Source of the DNA: Paraburkholderia bannensis NBRC 103871 | GTDB taxonomy: Bacteria; Pseudomonadota; Gammaproteobacteria; Burkholderiales; Burkholderiaceae | Length of the DNA stretch: 64,000 bases | Direction of reading: 5' to 3' | NCBI RefSeq assembly: GCF_000685015.1 | Contig: NZ_BAYA01000028.1 | Location: 1 to 64,000, forward strand | Shown here: in pieces, positions 1 through 8,433 of the stretch | Layout: each line of letters begins with the position of its first letter | Numbering within the stretch: position 1 is the stretch's first letter | Translations under genes and position numbers: made by a program | The notes under the pieces: model-generated | Database searches by the model: none | What the model was told of the DNA's origin: nothing | The model's input: only the letters and a program-made list of their open reading frames with translations

Positions 1-168
1 CCTTCTAGAATGTGGCTCCGAAAAGAATTGAAACTGCCGTCCCGAAGCTGTAAGTGATTCCTGGACGTGGTTGATGATGGTCATATCGACCGATTAATGC
101 AATTGCGCATTCCGGATGCGGCAATATGTACTTATAAAATACGGTCGCAACCCGGGAGCGGGGGCTTT

Positions 169-3100
169 ATGAGCGTTATTGCGCAATACGCGTCTTTGTT
201 TGGCACATTTAATCGTCTTTATTCGCTCGAAGGGACGGGGCCGCTCGCGGCCATGCAGATCGAGCGCTGGACGGGCGACGAGGCGCTTTGCCAAAACTAT
301 CGATGGGACATTTACGCGCTGGCGACGAGTCCGTCGCTGGACCTGCAGGCCATGCTGGGCCAGCGCGCCACGATTCGCACCACGTTGGGCGATGCGCCGT
401 CCACGACGCGTAGCGGCCTGGTCGCCGAAGCCGAATGCGTGGGCTATGACGGCGGCCTAGCCCGCTATCACCTGCAACTGGTGCCATGGCTCGCGGCGTT
501 GGCGCATGGCCGTGACGAACGCACCTTCGTCAATTGCACGGTGGCCGAGATCCTGGAGCAGGTATTCAGCGACTACAGTGCGATCGCGCGCTGGCGTTTC
601 ACGACGGATGCGAACCAGCGCATCGAGTCGTTGGGTACGCGCGGCTATGTTGTCCAGTACCGCGGGTCCAGTCACTACGATTTCGTGCGCCATCTGCTTG
701 CCGCGGCGGGCCTGGGTTTTGGCTTCGTCGAAGACGGGGATGCGCCATCGGGCCATACGTTGTTGATTTTCGACGACAGCACCCAGCTCCCCGAGGACGA
801 GACCTCCGCACGGCTCGGGGGCGTGCCGCAACGCCTGAGTGACATGACGACGGCTACCGACAATACGATTCTCGGCATGGGCCAGTCGCTGTCGCTCACG
901 GCCGACCGGCTCACGCTCATCAGCAGCGACTACCGCAGCAACCAGTCGACCACAGCGGCGGCGAGCCTGGGCAATTCTCGCGGTGGCCGCGAACTGTACG
1001 ACGACGTTGGACCGGAGGCGTTCGCCAGCCTGCGCGAGGCCGAGAACACGGCTCGTCGGCAGGCTGAGGCCATCGTCGCGGTGGCGCGTTTCTGGACGGG
1101 CTACAGCACGTTGCACACTGCGACATCCGGCCGGGCGTTGCGGCCAACCCGAACGCCATGGGAGCAGGCTGGGGGCGCTACGCAGGTGCCCGACGCGTTC
1201 TTGCTGAGCGCAGTGCAGCATGTCGGCATCAACAATCTGCCGCAGACCGCCATGGCGGCGCTCGAACAGAATCTCGGCGGCCTGCCGTGCGCGGATCTCG
1301 ACCCGCGCCTGCTCAAGCAGGCGAGAGCAGGCGGTTACGCGAATCGCTTCGAAGCGGTGCCGCGCACACAGGCGTGGCGTCCCACGCTGGAGGACGGCAC
1401 GGGGCAACGACTGAATCCGGTCGCCACCGCGCTCGGCGCGCAGACCGCGATCGTGGCGGGGCCTCAGGGCGAGTCGGCGCCGGGTGCGGCCGGTCCGGTA
1501 CACATGGATGGCCAGGGCCGCCTGCGGGTGCGCTTTCACTGGCAAGCCGACACCGACAACGGCACCTGGCCGACCCGCACGATGCAGCGGCTTGCCAGCG
1601 ACGGACATGGCTTGCAGCAGATGCAGCGGATCGGCCAGGAGGTGCTCGTCCAGTTCGATCACGGCCTGATCGATCGGCCCATCATCCTTGGCGGTCTGTA
1701 CAACGGCCGTGGCGAGGGCGGCGAAGCGCCCACGCCCGCCGGCCAGCCCGGGCAGCCCCTCGACGAATCCCTTTACCATCAGGCGGCGGACCAGACGACG
1801 AGCGCCCAGGGCAATCTGACGGGCGGCAACGCGCCGGCCTGGCACGGCGCGGGCGGTGGCGCGAACCGCCACAACCACGCGGGCGCGCTCTCGGGCTTCA
1901 AAAGCCGCGGCTTCGACGGGCAAAGCGCCAACCAGCTCGTGGCGGACGACAGCGATGGCATGGGCCGCCTGCAAATGAGCACGACGCACGCCGCGACCGA
2001 ACTCAACCTCGGCCATCTACGCTACCAGGCCGACAACTACCTCGGCAGTTTTCGCGGTCAGGGCGTCGAGTTGCGCTCGGACGCATATGGCGCCGTGCGT
2101 GGCGAGCGCGGCGTGCTGATCAGCAGCTACAAGTCGAGCGCCAGCCGGCCTGCGGGCGCCATCCCCGCGCTGCATTCGCTGCTCGCGCAGCACATCGCGC
2201 TGGCGGGCAAGCTCGACCGCAGCGCCGGGACGCATCTGACGCTGCCGTTCGCCTCGCAACGGGGCGTGACAAGCGCCGGGCAATCCATGATCAATCGCCA
2301 GGCCGCGCCGCTCGACGCGCTCGCGCAAAGTTTCGGCACCACGGTTGGCGCCGACGGTTTCGAGCAAGCCGTCGCCGACGCCGCGAACCGGTCGACGGAC
2401 AAGGCGCTGCCCCACACGGGCGACGCAGTGCTGGGGCTGGAGGCGCAAGGCGGCCAGGGCGTGCTGGCGGGCCAGGCGCTGCAGTGGGCCGCCGCAGAAA
2501 CCTTGAGCGTGGGCAGCGGGCGCGACCTCAACATTGCCGTCAACAAGGCGCTGCGCGTGCACAGTGGCCAGGGAATCGGCTGGCTGGCCGGCGCCGATGC
2601 CTCGAATAGCGGTGGTCTGAGCATGATTGCCGGCAAGGACAACCTGCAACTGCAAGCCCAGCACGATACCCTCGCGCTGCGCGCGCGCGACCTGTTGAAG
2701 GTGGCGTCGATCGATGCGGATGTCGAACTCGCCGCGCAAAAGACCGTGCACCTCGCGGTGAGCGGCGGGGCGCACCTGACTATCGAAGGCGGCAATGTCA
2801 CGTTCGGCTGTCCCGGTGCGCTGACCGTCCACGCGGCAGAGCATGCGTTCGACGGACCCGGGAGCGATAACTTCGCGATGCCGCATTTCCACCAGGGCGC
2901 GGCGGCCCCGACGGATCTGGAGTTCCGCCTCGTCGATCCCTATGGGCGTCCCAGCCCCGGCGTGGAATACAAGACGATGCTCAGCGACGGCACGCTCAGG
3001 CATGGCGTGCTGGATGCGGATGGTTACGCGAAGATCGGTGACGTACCGGTCGGCACGACCGCGAAAGTCCAATACCTGACGGATACGACCGCGCCCCGCT

Positions 3101-3219
3101 CGGAAGTGGCCATCACGGCCGATTCCGACTGGAGCCAGTTTCAGTCGATCGATGTCACCGCCGGGCCGATCGCCGACACCGGCACGCCGGCCGGCTCCGA
3201 TGCGGGTGCCGCAGCATGA
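169..3219 (+). CDS. vgrG: Type VI secretion tip protein VgrG with C-terminal transthyretin-like tail (VgrG1)
   Basis: Trimeric spike at the tip of the T6SS tube that carries effectors out of the cell. The N-terminal part is the gp27-like base. The gp5-like OB fold lies at about residues 442-515 (VHMDGQGRLRVRFHW, then GQEVLVQFDHGLIDRPIILG), followed by a DUF2345 beta-helix region (NHAGALSGFKSRGFDG). From about residue 917 a short beta-rich tail (EFRLVDPYGRPSPGVEY, ending PVGTTAKVQY) resembles the transthyretin-like domains that some VgrGs use to dock cargo. The frame is open from 67, but I chose the ATG at 169 (1016 aa) because it follows a purine-rich GGGAGCGGGGG stretch and matches the usual MS..QYASLF start of Burkholderia VgrGs. 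The stop overlaps the next gene by ATGA, so its cargo should be the truncated protein at 3216. Family certain; tail function inferred. Confidence 0.95.
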   Translation: MSVIAQYASLFGTFNRLYSLEGTGPLAAMQIERWTGDEALCQNYRWDIYALATSPSLDLQAMLGQRATIRTTLGDAPSTTRSGLVAEAECVGYDGGLARYHLQLVPWLAALAHGRDERTFVNCTVAEILEQVFSDYSAIARWRFTTDANQRIESLGTRGYVVQYRGSSHYDFVRHLLAAAGLGFGFVEDGDAPSGHTLLIFDDSTQLPEDETSARLGGVPQRLSDMTTATDNTILGMGQSLSLTADRLTLISSDYRSNQSTTAAASLGNSRGGRELYDDVGPEAFASLREAENTARRQAEAIVAVARFWTGYSTLHTATSGRALRPTRTPWEQAGGATQVPDAFLLSAVQHVGINNLPQTAMAALEQNLGGLPCADLDPRLLKQARAGGYANRFEAVPRTQAWRPTLEDGTGQRLNPVATALGAQTAIVAGPQGESAPGAAGPVHMDGQGRLRVRFHWQADTDNGTWPTRTMQRLASDGHGLQQMQRIGQEVLVQFDHGLIDRPIILGGLYNGRGEGGEAPTPAGQPGQPLDESLYHQAADQTTSAQGNLTGGNAPAWHGAGGGANRHNHAGALSGFKSRGFDGQSANQLVADDSDGMGRLQMSTTHAATELNLGHLRYQADNYLGSFRGQGVELRSDAYGAVRGERGVLISSYKSSASRPAGAIPALHSLLAQHIALAGKLDRSAGTHLTLPFASQRGVTSAGQSMINRQAAPLDALAQSFGTTVGADGFEQAVADAANRSTDKALPHTGDAVLGLEAQGGQGVLAGQALQWAAAETLSVGSGRDLNIAVNKALRVHSGQGIGWLAGADASNSGGLSMIAGKDNLQLQAQHDTLALRARDLLKVASIDADVELAAQKTVHLAVSGGAHLTIEGGNVTFGCPGALTVHAAEHAFDGPGSDNFAMPHFHQGAAAPTDLEFRLVDPYGRPSPGVEYKTMLSDGTLRHGVLDADGYAKIGDVPVGTTAKVQYLTDTTAPRSEVAITADSDWSQFQSIDVTAGPIADTGTPAGSDAGAAA

Positions 3220-3803
3220 GCGAATCGTCAAGCAGCAGCGGCATGCTGGATGCGATCTGGACGGAGGTGCTCGGCGACACGGCCGCCACCTTCAACTGGC
3301 TGAAGGATTTTCTGTTAGGCGAGTTCGTGCCCGACCGGCCGTTCTCCGTGATCGTCGCGGAAATGCTCGCGAACTTCGTGCCCGGCGTGATGATCGTCAC
3401 CAGCGCGCGAGATGCGATTGCCATCATCGTGCGCCTTTCGACACATCCCGAGCGGTGCAAGGAAGTGACCGAGTGGATCCTGTTGTGCGCGTGCCTGATC
3501 GCCCTGGCCCTGCCGCTGGCGATGGCGGCCGCCGGTGCGGTCGCCGCGGGCGTGGGCGCGGCGGTCACCGGCATCGTGGGCGACGAACTCGCGGCGGCGC
3601 TGCGCGCCGTGATGCTCATGTTGATCGAAGAGTCCGGGAAGCTGGCCGAGATGGTCCGGTTCCTCAACCGCTTCATCAAGGGCAACATCCTTGAGTTTCT
3701 CAAGGGCTGGAAATTTGCCCGCTATGAAAAGTCGCTGCTCGAAATACTAGAGACACCAGCCGCGCGCTGTCGCGGACGAACACGGGGACCGAAATGGATC
3801 TAG
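3216..3803 (+). CDS. Truncated T6SS polymorphic-toxin N-terminal region (probable effector remnant)
   Basis: This 195-residue protein is translationally coupled to vgrG1 (ATGA overlap). It begins MSESSSSSGMLDAIWTEV and carries one long hydrophobic segment at about residues 88-125, rich in Ala and Gly, then a FIKGNILEFLKGWKFARYEK helix. From memory of the family, this is the conserved N-terminal, VgrG-associated part of much longer Burkholderia effectors whose C-terminus holds the toxin domain. Here the recognisable sequence stops near residue 175 (about position 3745). The last 20 residues look like read-through into the leader of the next vgrG, which starts at 3794 inside this frame. No toxin domain and no separate immunity gene remain between the two vgrG genes. 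Probably a deletion product from recombination between vgrG cassettes; it could still act as a chaperone or decoy. Confidence 0.75.
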   Translation: MSESSSSSGMLDAIWTEVLGDTAATFNWLKDFLLGEFVPDRPFSVIVAEMLANFVPGVMIVTSARDAIAIIVRLSTHPERCKEVTEWILLCACLIALALPLAMAAAGAVAAGVGAAVTGIVGDELAAALRAVMLMLIEESGKLAEMVRFLNRFIKGNILEFLKGWKFARYEKSLLEILETPAARCRGRTRGPKWI

Positions 3804-6800
3804 TCGCTGCATTGACGGGCTATTCGCAGGCCACCCGTCATATCCAGATCGATACCGCCTTGCCGGGCAAGTTCGCGGTCGAACGCTTTCACGGGCGTGA
3901 AGCAGTGAACGAATCGTTTCGCTTCGAAGTCGACGTGTTGTCGAGCGAGCCGTTCCTCGACCTGAATCCGCTGATCGGCAGCGCCACCCGCCTGCGACTT
4001 GCGAGCGCCGCGGGCGAGCGTTGCTGGAACGGCTATATCACGCACGCCGCCTATGCGGACAGCGATGGCGAAGTCACCCGTTACCGGCTCACGCTGGAGT
4101 CCTGGCTCGCCTTGCTGCGGCTGCGGCGCAATTGCCTCTATTTCGTGGATCTCGATACCGCGGGCATCTGCGAACGCGTGTTCGGCGATTATCCCGAGGC
4201 GCTGCGCCGCTACGAACTCAGCGAGCCGCTGCGCACCTTCGCGCTGCGAGGGCAGTATCGGGAGACCGATTTTTCCTTCGTGCTGCGCCAGCTCGCGGAA
4301 GCGGGCTTGTCCTTTCGCATCGAACACACCCAGGACAGCGGCGAGCCGCCGTCGGGCGCGCACACGGTCGTGGTGTTCGACCGCAGGGCCAAATTTGGCC
4401 ATGGCAGCACGATCGCGTTCAATCAACAGGACGTGGGCGATCCCGATGGCGTGATGACCCGCTTCACAGAACGTCATGAGATCGTGCCCGACCGGGTCGT
4501 GGCGACGAGCTGGAAAGCGAGCGAGTTGCTGGCGCTCGCGGGACACGCGCATGAACCTCCCGAAGAGGGCGCGCCGGTCATGCCGGTGCGGGAAATTTTC
4601 GATGGTCAGCGTGCTGGCCGCTTCGACACGAGCAACGCTGCCCAGCGCTATGCCGATCAACGCCTGGACGCGCTGCGCTTGCCGAAACTGACTCATCACG
4701 GCGAGGGCTCGTCGCGCACGCTGGAGACGGGCAAGGTGCATACGCTGACCGGCTATCTCGACAGAACGATCGAATTCGTGCCGCTGTCGATCGAACACGA
4801 GGCCGTGAACAACCTTGGCGCCGAGATCGCACAGTTGCTCGAGCGCGGCGAACTGGAGCAGGGGCATTACCGCAATCGCTTCGTCGCGGTGCCCGCTGGT
4901 GTGCCCATCGTGCCGCCGTACCGGGACCGGCCCACGGTACACGGCGTGCAGACCGCGATCGTGGTCGGCGAGCCGGGGAGTGTTGTCAGCAGCACGCGCG
5001 ATCATCAGGTGCGCATCCAGTTTCCGTGGATGCGCGGCGCGGCACCGCTGCCAGGCGGGCTGACCGATACGGCGAGCCACTCGAATCCGGCCGGTCACGC
5101 ACCTGGCAATCATCAATCGGGCGTCGTCGCGCGTCTTGCCGAGCAAACGGCCGGTCCCAACTTCGGGCACAGCTTCACGCCACGCGTGGGCGCGGAAGTG
5201 GTGGTGAGTTTCGACTCCGGCAACATCGACATGCCGGTCGTGCTGGGGCAGGTCTATGGCGGGCGCGTCCAGCCGCCGTTCGCCGCCGGCGAAGGGAGCC
5301 GTGCGAACCATCCGGGCACGCTGTCGGGCTTGCAGACCCAGACGCTGGACGGTCAGTCCGCAAGCCGCTGGGTGATGGACGATGCATCCGGTCAATCGCG
5401 TCACGAAGTGCTCAACACGGTCGCCAACAGCGGACTCGCGCAGGGTTATCTGATCGCACAGCAAGGCGCCGTGCGCGGCGCGTATCGCGGCGAGGGATTC
5501 GAACTGGCCACGCAAGGGTGGAGCGTGGTGCGCGCGGGCGAGGGCGTGCTCGTGTCGAGCACCATGCGCGCGCAGGCGAGTTCGACGCAGATGGATCTCG
5601 GCGAAAGCGTGGGGCAGTTGAAGCAGGCGCTCGACACGGCCGGGCGGCTCGATGGTGCGGCGACCGAAGCGCGGGCGGGCGGCCTCGCGGGCAACGCCGC
5701 CCAGGCCGATTTTCTGAAGGCGATCGATCCGCAGCAAGACGGCAAATACACGGGTGCCGTCAACGGTCAGAGCGCGACCCGGCCCACCGCCACGCAGCGC
5801 GACGGCGGCGATCCGGTGGAGCGCTTCGCGATGCCCGCCGTCGTGCTGGAATCGCCGGAAAGCATCGCGTTGACCACGCCGGCGAGCGCGGTTGCCTATG
5901 CTGCCGGGTACGTGCACCTGACTGCCCAGGGAGATGCGCATCTGGGTGCGGGGGCAACGGTGGCGGGCGCATCGAACGACGCCGTGAGTCTGTTCAGCGC
6001 CGCCGGTGGCCTCAAGGCCATCGCGAGCCAGGGGCCGGTCAGTGTTGAGTCACACACCGCCGCGATGGAGATTCTCGCAGATCAGTCGGTACAGATCGTC
6101 TCGACCGAAGAGCGGCTCGACGTGCTGGCGCAAGACGCCATCGTGCTCCAGCAGGGGCCGAACCGCATCACGCTCAAAGGTGCCGACATCACCATCGAGA
6201 CGCCTGGCCGGTTCGCCGTGAAAGCCGGCTCGCATCCGTTCCCGGGCCCAGCGTCCGCATCGCCCGCCTTGCCCGTCCTGCCGATTTCTCCGCCGCCGGG
6301 CGAGGCGTGCGAATTTCTTGCCGGGGGGGCCACCGGCAGCGGGACAGCGCGTTCGGCAACGGCGGCAGCGGCAGCGGCAGCGGCAACGCCAACGGCGGGC
6401 GCAGCGGCGGCGCCCCAGGCGGCGGCTGCGGCCCCCGCAGCGGACGCCCCGTCTGGATCGGATCTCGCCTTGATGCTCTCCGGCGCGACCGGCACGAAGC
6501 CCTACGTGCCCGTGAGCAGCGAGTTGTCCGGGCCGCCCTCGAAGCAGCCCGCGCAGCAACCCAGCGTGTGTGCGCAGCAGTTGCAGGCGGTCAAGGAGAA
6601 CGACTACACGGTCAGCATGGGCAGTGCCGACTATTACGAAACGGACGCAGCGGGACACGCGGTCCTGGACAAGCAAGGCCAGCGCATTCTGTTGCCCTAC
6701 GCGGCCTCCTCGGGAACGTTCGACATCGAATATTCACCCGCCACCACCACGCTGAGCGCGACGGTGATCATCCGGCTCGTGCCGAAGGATCAGTACCTGC

Positions 6801-7456
6801 TGGGTGCCGACAACCAGCCCGTGCTGAACGCGGCTGGCCAGCCCACCTCCATTCCGTACAACACCAACGGGCCGGCTCAGGGCGTCAAGCTCAAGCCGAT
6901 CGATCGCAAGGGCTGGCTGAGCGACCCGGTGGGCATGCAGAAGCGCATCGAAAGCCGTCTGAACGAAAACAACTACTACCTGCGCCCCAAAGCCTGCCCG
7001 CGCGGCGGTGCGTGCACCTGCAAGGTGGCGATTGCCATGAAGGTGAAACTGGTCTCTTCGGGCCGCAGTCACCAGAAGGTGAATATCTATCCGACCACCA
7101 GCCGGCCCGACTCCGGGAACTGGGGGGAAGTGCAGGTGGCCTGGAGTTCATCGGACAACTGGTTCAAGCCGATCGCCACGCAGCATGCGTCGGCCCACGA
7201 GACGGGCCACCTGTACGGCTGGCCGGACGAGTACTTTCTGGATGCCGGCACCGTGTACAAGGGCTACATCAACGCGCAGAAACTCGTCGACGTGCAGATG
7301 GCCCAGTTGAACGACAACTGGCAACGCAGCACCGAGACGAATTTGATGGGCAAAGGGATGTACACGGAGAGTCCCGAAATCCAGAAGTACTACATGTACG
7401 GTTTCCGCGACTGGTTCGAAGACCAGAACGGTATTGAATGGGACGTATTGAAATGA
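3794..7456 (+). CDS. vgrG: Evolved VgrG with C-terminal metzincin-like zinc metallopeptidase domain (VgrG2)
   Basis: A 1220-residue VgrG, far longer than the roughly 700-900 of an unadorned one. The gp27-like base is followed by an OB fold near residues 387-490, DUF2345 near 676-820, an Ala-rich low-complexity linker near 850-890, and a unique domain from about 900 to the end. That domain contains H1135-ETG-H1139-LYG-WP-D1145, which fits the metzincin pattern HExxHxxGxxH/D with Asp as third zinc ligand. A later TNLMGKGMY could be the Met-turn. Established parallel: Pseudomonas VgrG2b also carries a C-terminal metallopeptidase that acts in the target periplasm. The next gene overlaps the stop (ATGA) and encodes a secreted protein, as expected for its immunity partner. 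Start at 3794 follows GGGGAC; it overlaps the upstream truncated gene. VgrG assignment certain, peptidase assignment by motif only. Confidence 0.93.
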   Translation: MDLVAALTGYSQATRHIQIDTALPGKFAVERFHGREAVNESFRFEVDVLSSEPFLDLNPLIGSATRLRLASAAGERCWNGYITHAAYADSDGEVTRYRLTLESWLALLRLRRNCLYFVDLDTAGICERVFGDYPEALRRYELSEPLRTFALRGQYRETDFSFVLRQLAEAGLSFRIEHTQDSGEPPSGAHTVVVFDRRAKFGHGSTIAFNQQDVGDPDGVMTRFTERHEIVPDRVVATSWKASELLALAGHAHEPPEEGAPVMPVREIFDGQRAGRFDTSNAAQRYADQRLDALRLPKLTHHGEGSSRTLETGKVHTLTGYLDRTIEFVPLSIEHEAVNNLGAEIAQLLERGELEQGHYRNRFVAVPAGVPIVPPYRDRPTVHGVQTAIVVGEPGSVVSSTRDHQVRIQFPWMRGAAPLPGGLTDTASHSNPAGHAPGNHQSGVVARLAEQTAGPNFGHSFTPRVGAEVVVSFDSGNIDMPVVLGQVYGGRVQPPFAAGEGSRANHPGTLSGLQTQTLDGQSASRWVMDDASGQSRHEVLNTVANSGLAQGYLIAQQGAVRGAYRGEGFELATQGWSVVRAGEGVLVSSTMRAQASSTQMDLGESVGQLKQALDTAGRLDGAATEARAGGLAGNAAQADFLKAIDPQQDGKYTGAVNGQSATRPTATQRDGGDPVERFAMPAVVLESPESIALTTPASAVAYAAGYVHLTAQGDAHLGAGATVAGASNDAVSLFSAAGGLKAIASQGPVSVESHTAAMEILADQSVQIVSTEERLDVLAQDAIVLQQGPNRITLKGADITIETPGRFAVKAGSHPFPGPASASPALPVLPISPPPGEACEFLAGGATGSGTARSATAAAAAAAATPTAGAAAAPQAAAAAPAADAPSGSDLALMLSGATGTKPYVPVSSELSGPPSKQPAQQPSVCAQQLQAVKENDYTVSMGSADYYETDAAGHAVLDKQGQRILLPYAASSGTFDIEYSPATTTLSATVIIRLVPKDQYLLGADNQPVLNAAGQPTSIPYNTNGPAQGVKLKPIDRKGWLSDPVGMQKRIESRLNENNYYLRPKACPRGGACTCKVAIAMKVKLVSSGRSHQKVNIYPTTSRPDSGNWGEVQVAWSSSDNWFKPIATQHASAHETGHLYGWPDEYFLDAGTVYKGYINAQKLVDVQMAQLNDNWQRSTETNLMGKGMYTESPEIQKYYMYGFRDWFEDQNGIEWDVLK

Positions 7457-8385
7457 ATCGGACAGCGTTGTTGGCGTTGGTTTCCGTATTCCTTTTCGGA
7501 GTGACAGACATGGCAAACGGCAAGCCGCCGTCGGACTATTTCGAGCTGCGCGACGGTCCAGGCATGATGGACCGCATGCCGTCGATGACCATCAAGGTCT
7601 CCGACGGCACGATCGCGTACTACGCGCTCGGACGCGAATTCGGCTTCCCGCCCGCGACGACGTATACGGGCATCGGCAAATACGTGCTGAGCGCTGAGAA
7701 CGCCGGCGCAAAGCAGCAGATCGAAGCGCTGGAAGCCGCGTTGAGCAGCCGTACGTTTGCGCCCAGCGGGTATCTGGGCGCCGGTGCGGTCTTTGCCTTT
7801 TCGTTCGAGCAAAACGGCCGGCATCATGAGGGCATTTACGGCTACCGGCAGGACGACGCGTTTACCGCGCGGCTCAGTCCTTTCCATCAACTCGCCGACA
7901 AGGCCCTCAAGAACGGTCAGCCGGAGATCAAGATCCATCCCGTGTTCGCCGCGCATGCCGGCAGCGAGGGATTCGTCGTCGACCTCACATTCAGGAACGA
8001 AGGCCAGAAGGCCTTCAGCATCGCGGGTCCGGACACGTGGTCGCCCGACCTCGCGCGCCCGGATCTGCGCAATGTGGAGATCGTCGCATTCAACGCCGCC
8101 GGCACCGCTTTTAGCGTGCGTCTCGTGAGCCGCTATCTGGGCGAGGCGTCGCGTGCCTACCGCGCGGCAATCGACGTGAAGCCGGGCGAAGCGCTCACGT
8201 TGACGTTCGAGGTTCCCTATTCGGCGGTCGGGTTCAGCACGAGCTCGACGTCGCAGCGAGTGACGCCGGGAAGCTACCGCTTCGTCGGGCAGATGAGTGT
8301 CGATGTTCTCGCGCCGGACGAGCTGGCAGGCCAGATTCGTACGCCGATGGACGAGGCGCAGCCGGTGGAGTTGCAGGCGCAGTGA
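7453..8385 (+). CDS. Secreted protein, probable periplasmic immunity protein for VgrG2 peptidase
   Basis: A 310-residue protein with an N-terminal signal peptide (MNRTALLALVSVFLFG, cleavage probably near ANG-KP). The mature part is beta-rich and carries no motif I recognise. A middle stretch (SEGFVVDLTFRNEGQKAFSI) looks like an immunoglobulin-type beta sandwich. The start at 7453 overlaps the vgrG2 stop by ATGA, so the pair is translationally coupled; an in-frame upstream ATG at 7438 lies inside vgrG2 and would spoil the signal peptide. A secreted product encoded immediately after a VgrG with a putative periplasmic peptidase is the expected layout for a cognate immunity protein. That role is inferred from context, not from homology. 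No cysteines are visible in the mature chain. Confidence 0.8.
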   Translation: MNRTALLALVSVFLFGVTDMANGKPPSDYFELRDGPGMMDRMPSMTIKVSDGTIAYYALGREFGFPPATTYTGIGKYVLSAENAGAKQQIEALEAALSSRTFAPSGYLGAGAVFAFSFEQNGRHHEGIYGYRQDDAFTARLSPFHQLADKALKNGQPEIKIHPVFAAHAGSEGFVVDLTFRNEGQKAFSIAGPDTWSPDLARPDLRNVEIVAFNAAGTAFSVRLVSRYLGEASRAYRAAIDVKPGEALTLTFEVPYSAVGFSTSSTSQRVTPGSYRFVGQMSVDVLAPDELAGQIRTPMDEAQPVELQAQ

Positions 8386-8433
8386 TATCACGCGGCGGGG
8401 CGGACCGCCGCAGCGAATTCGAGGCATAGAGAA

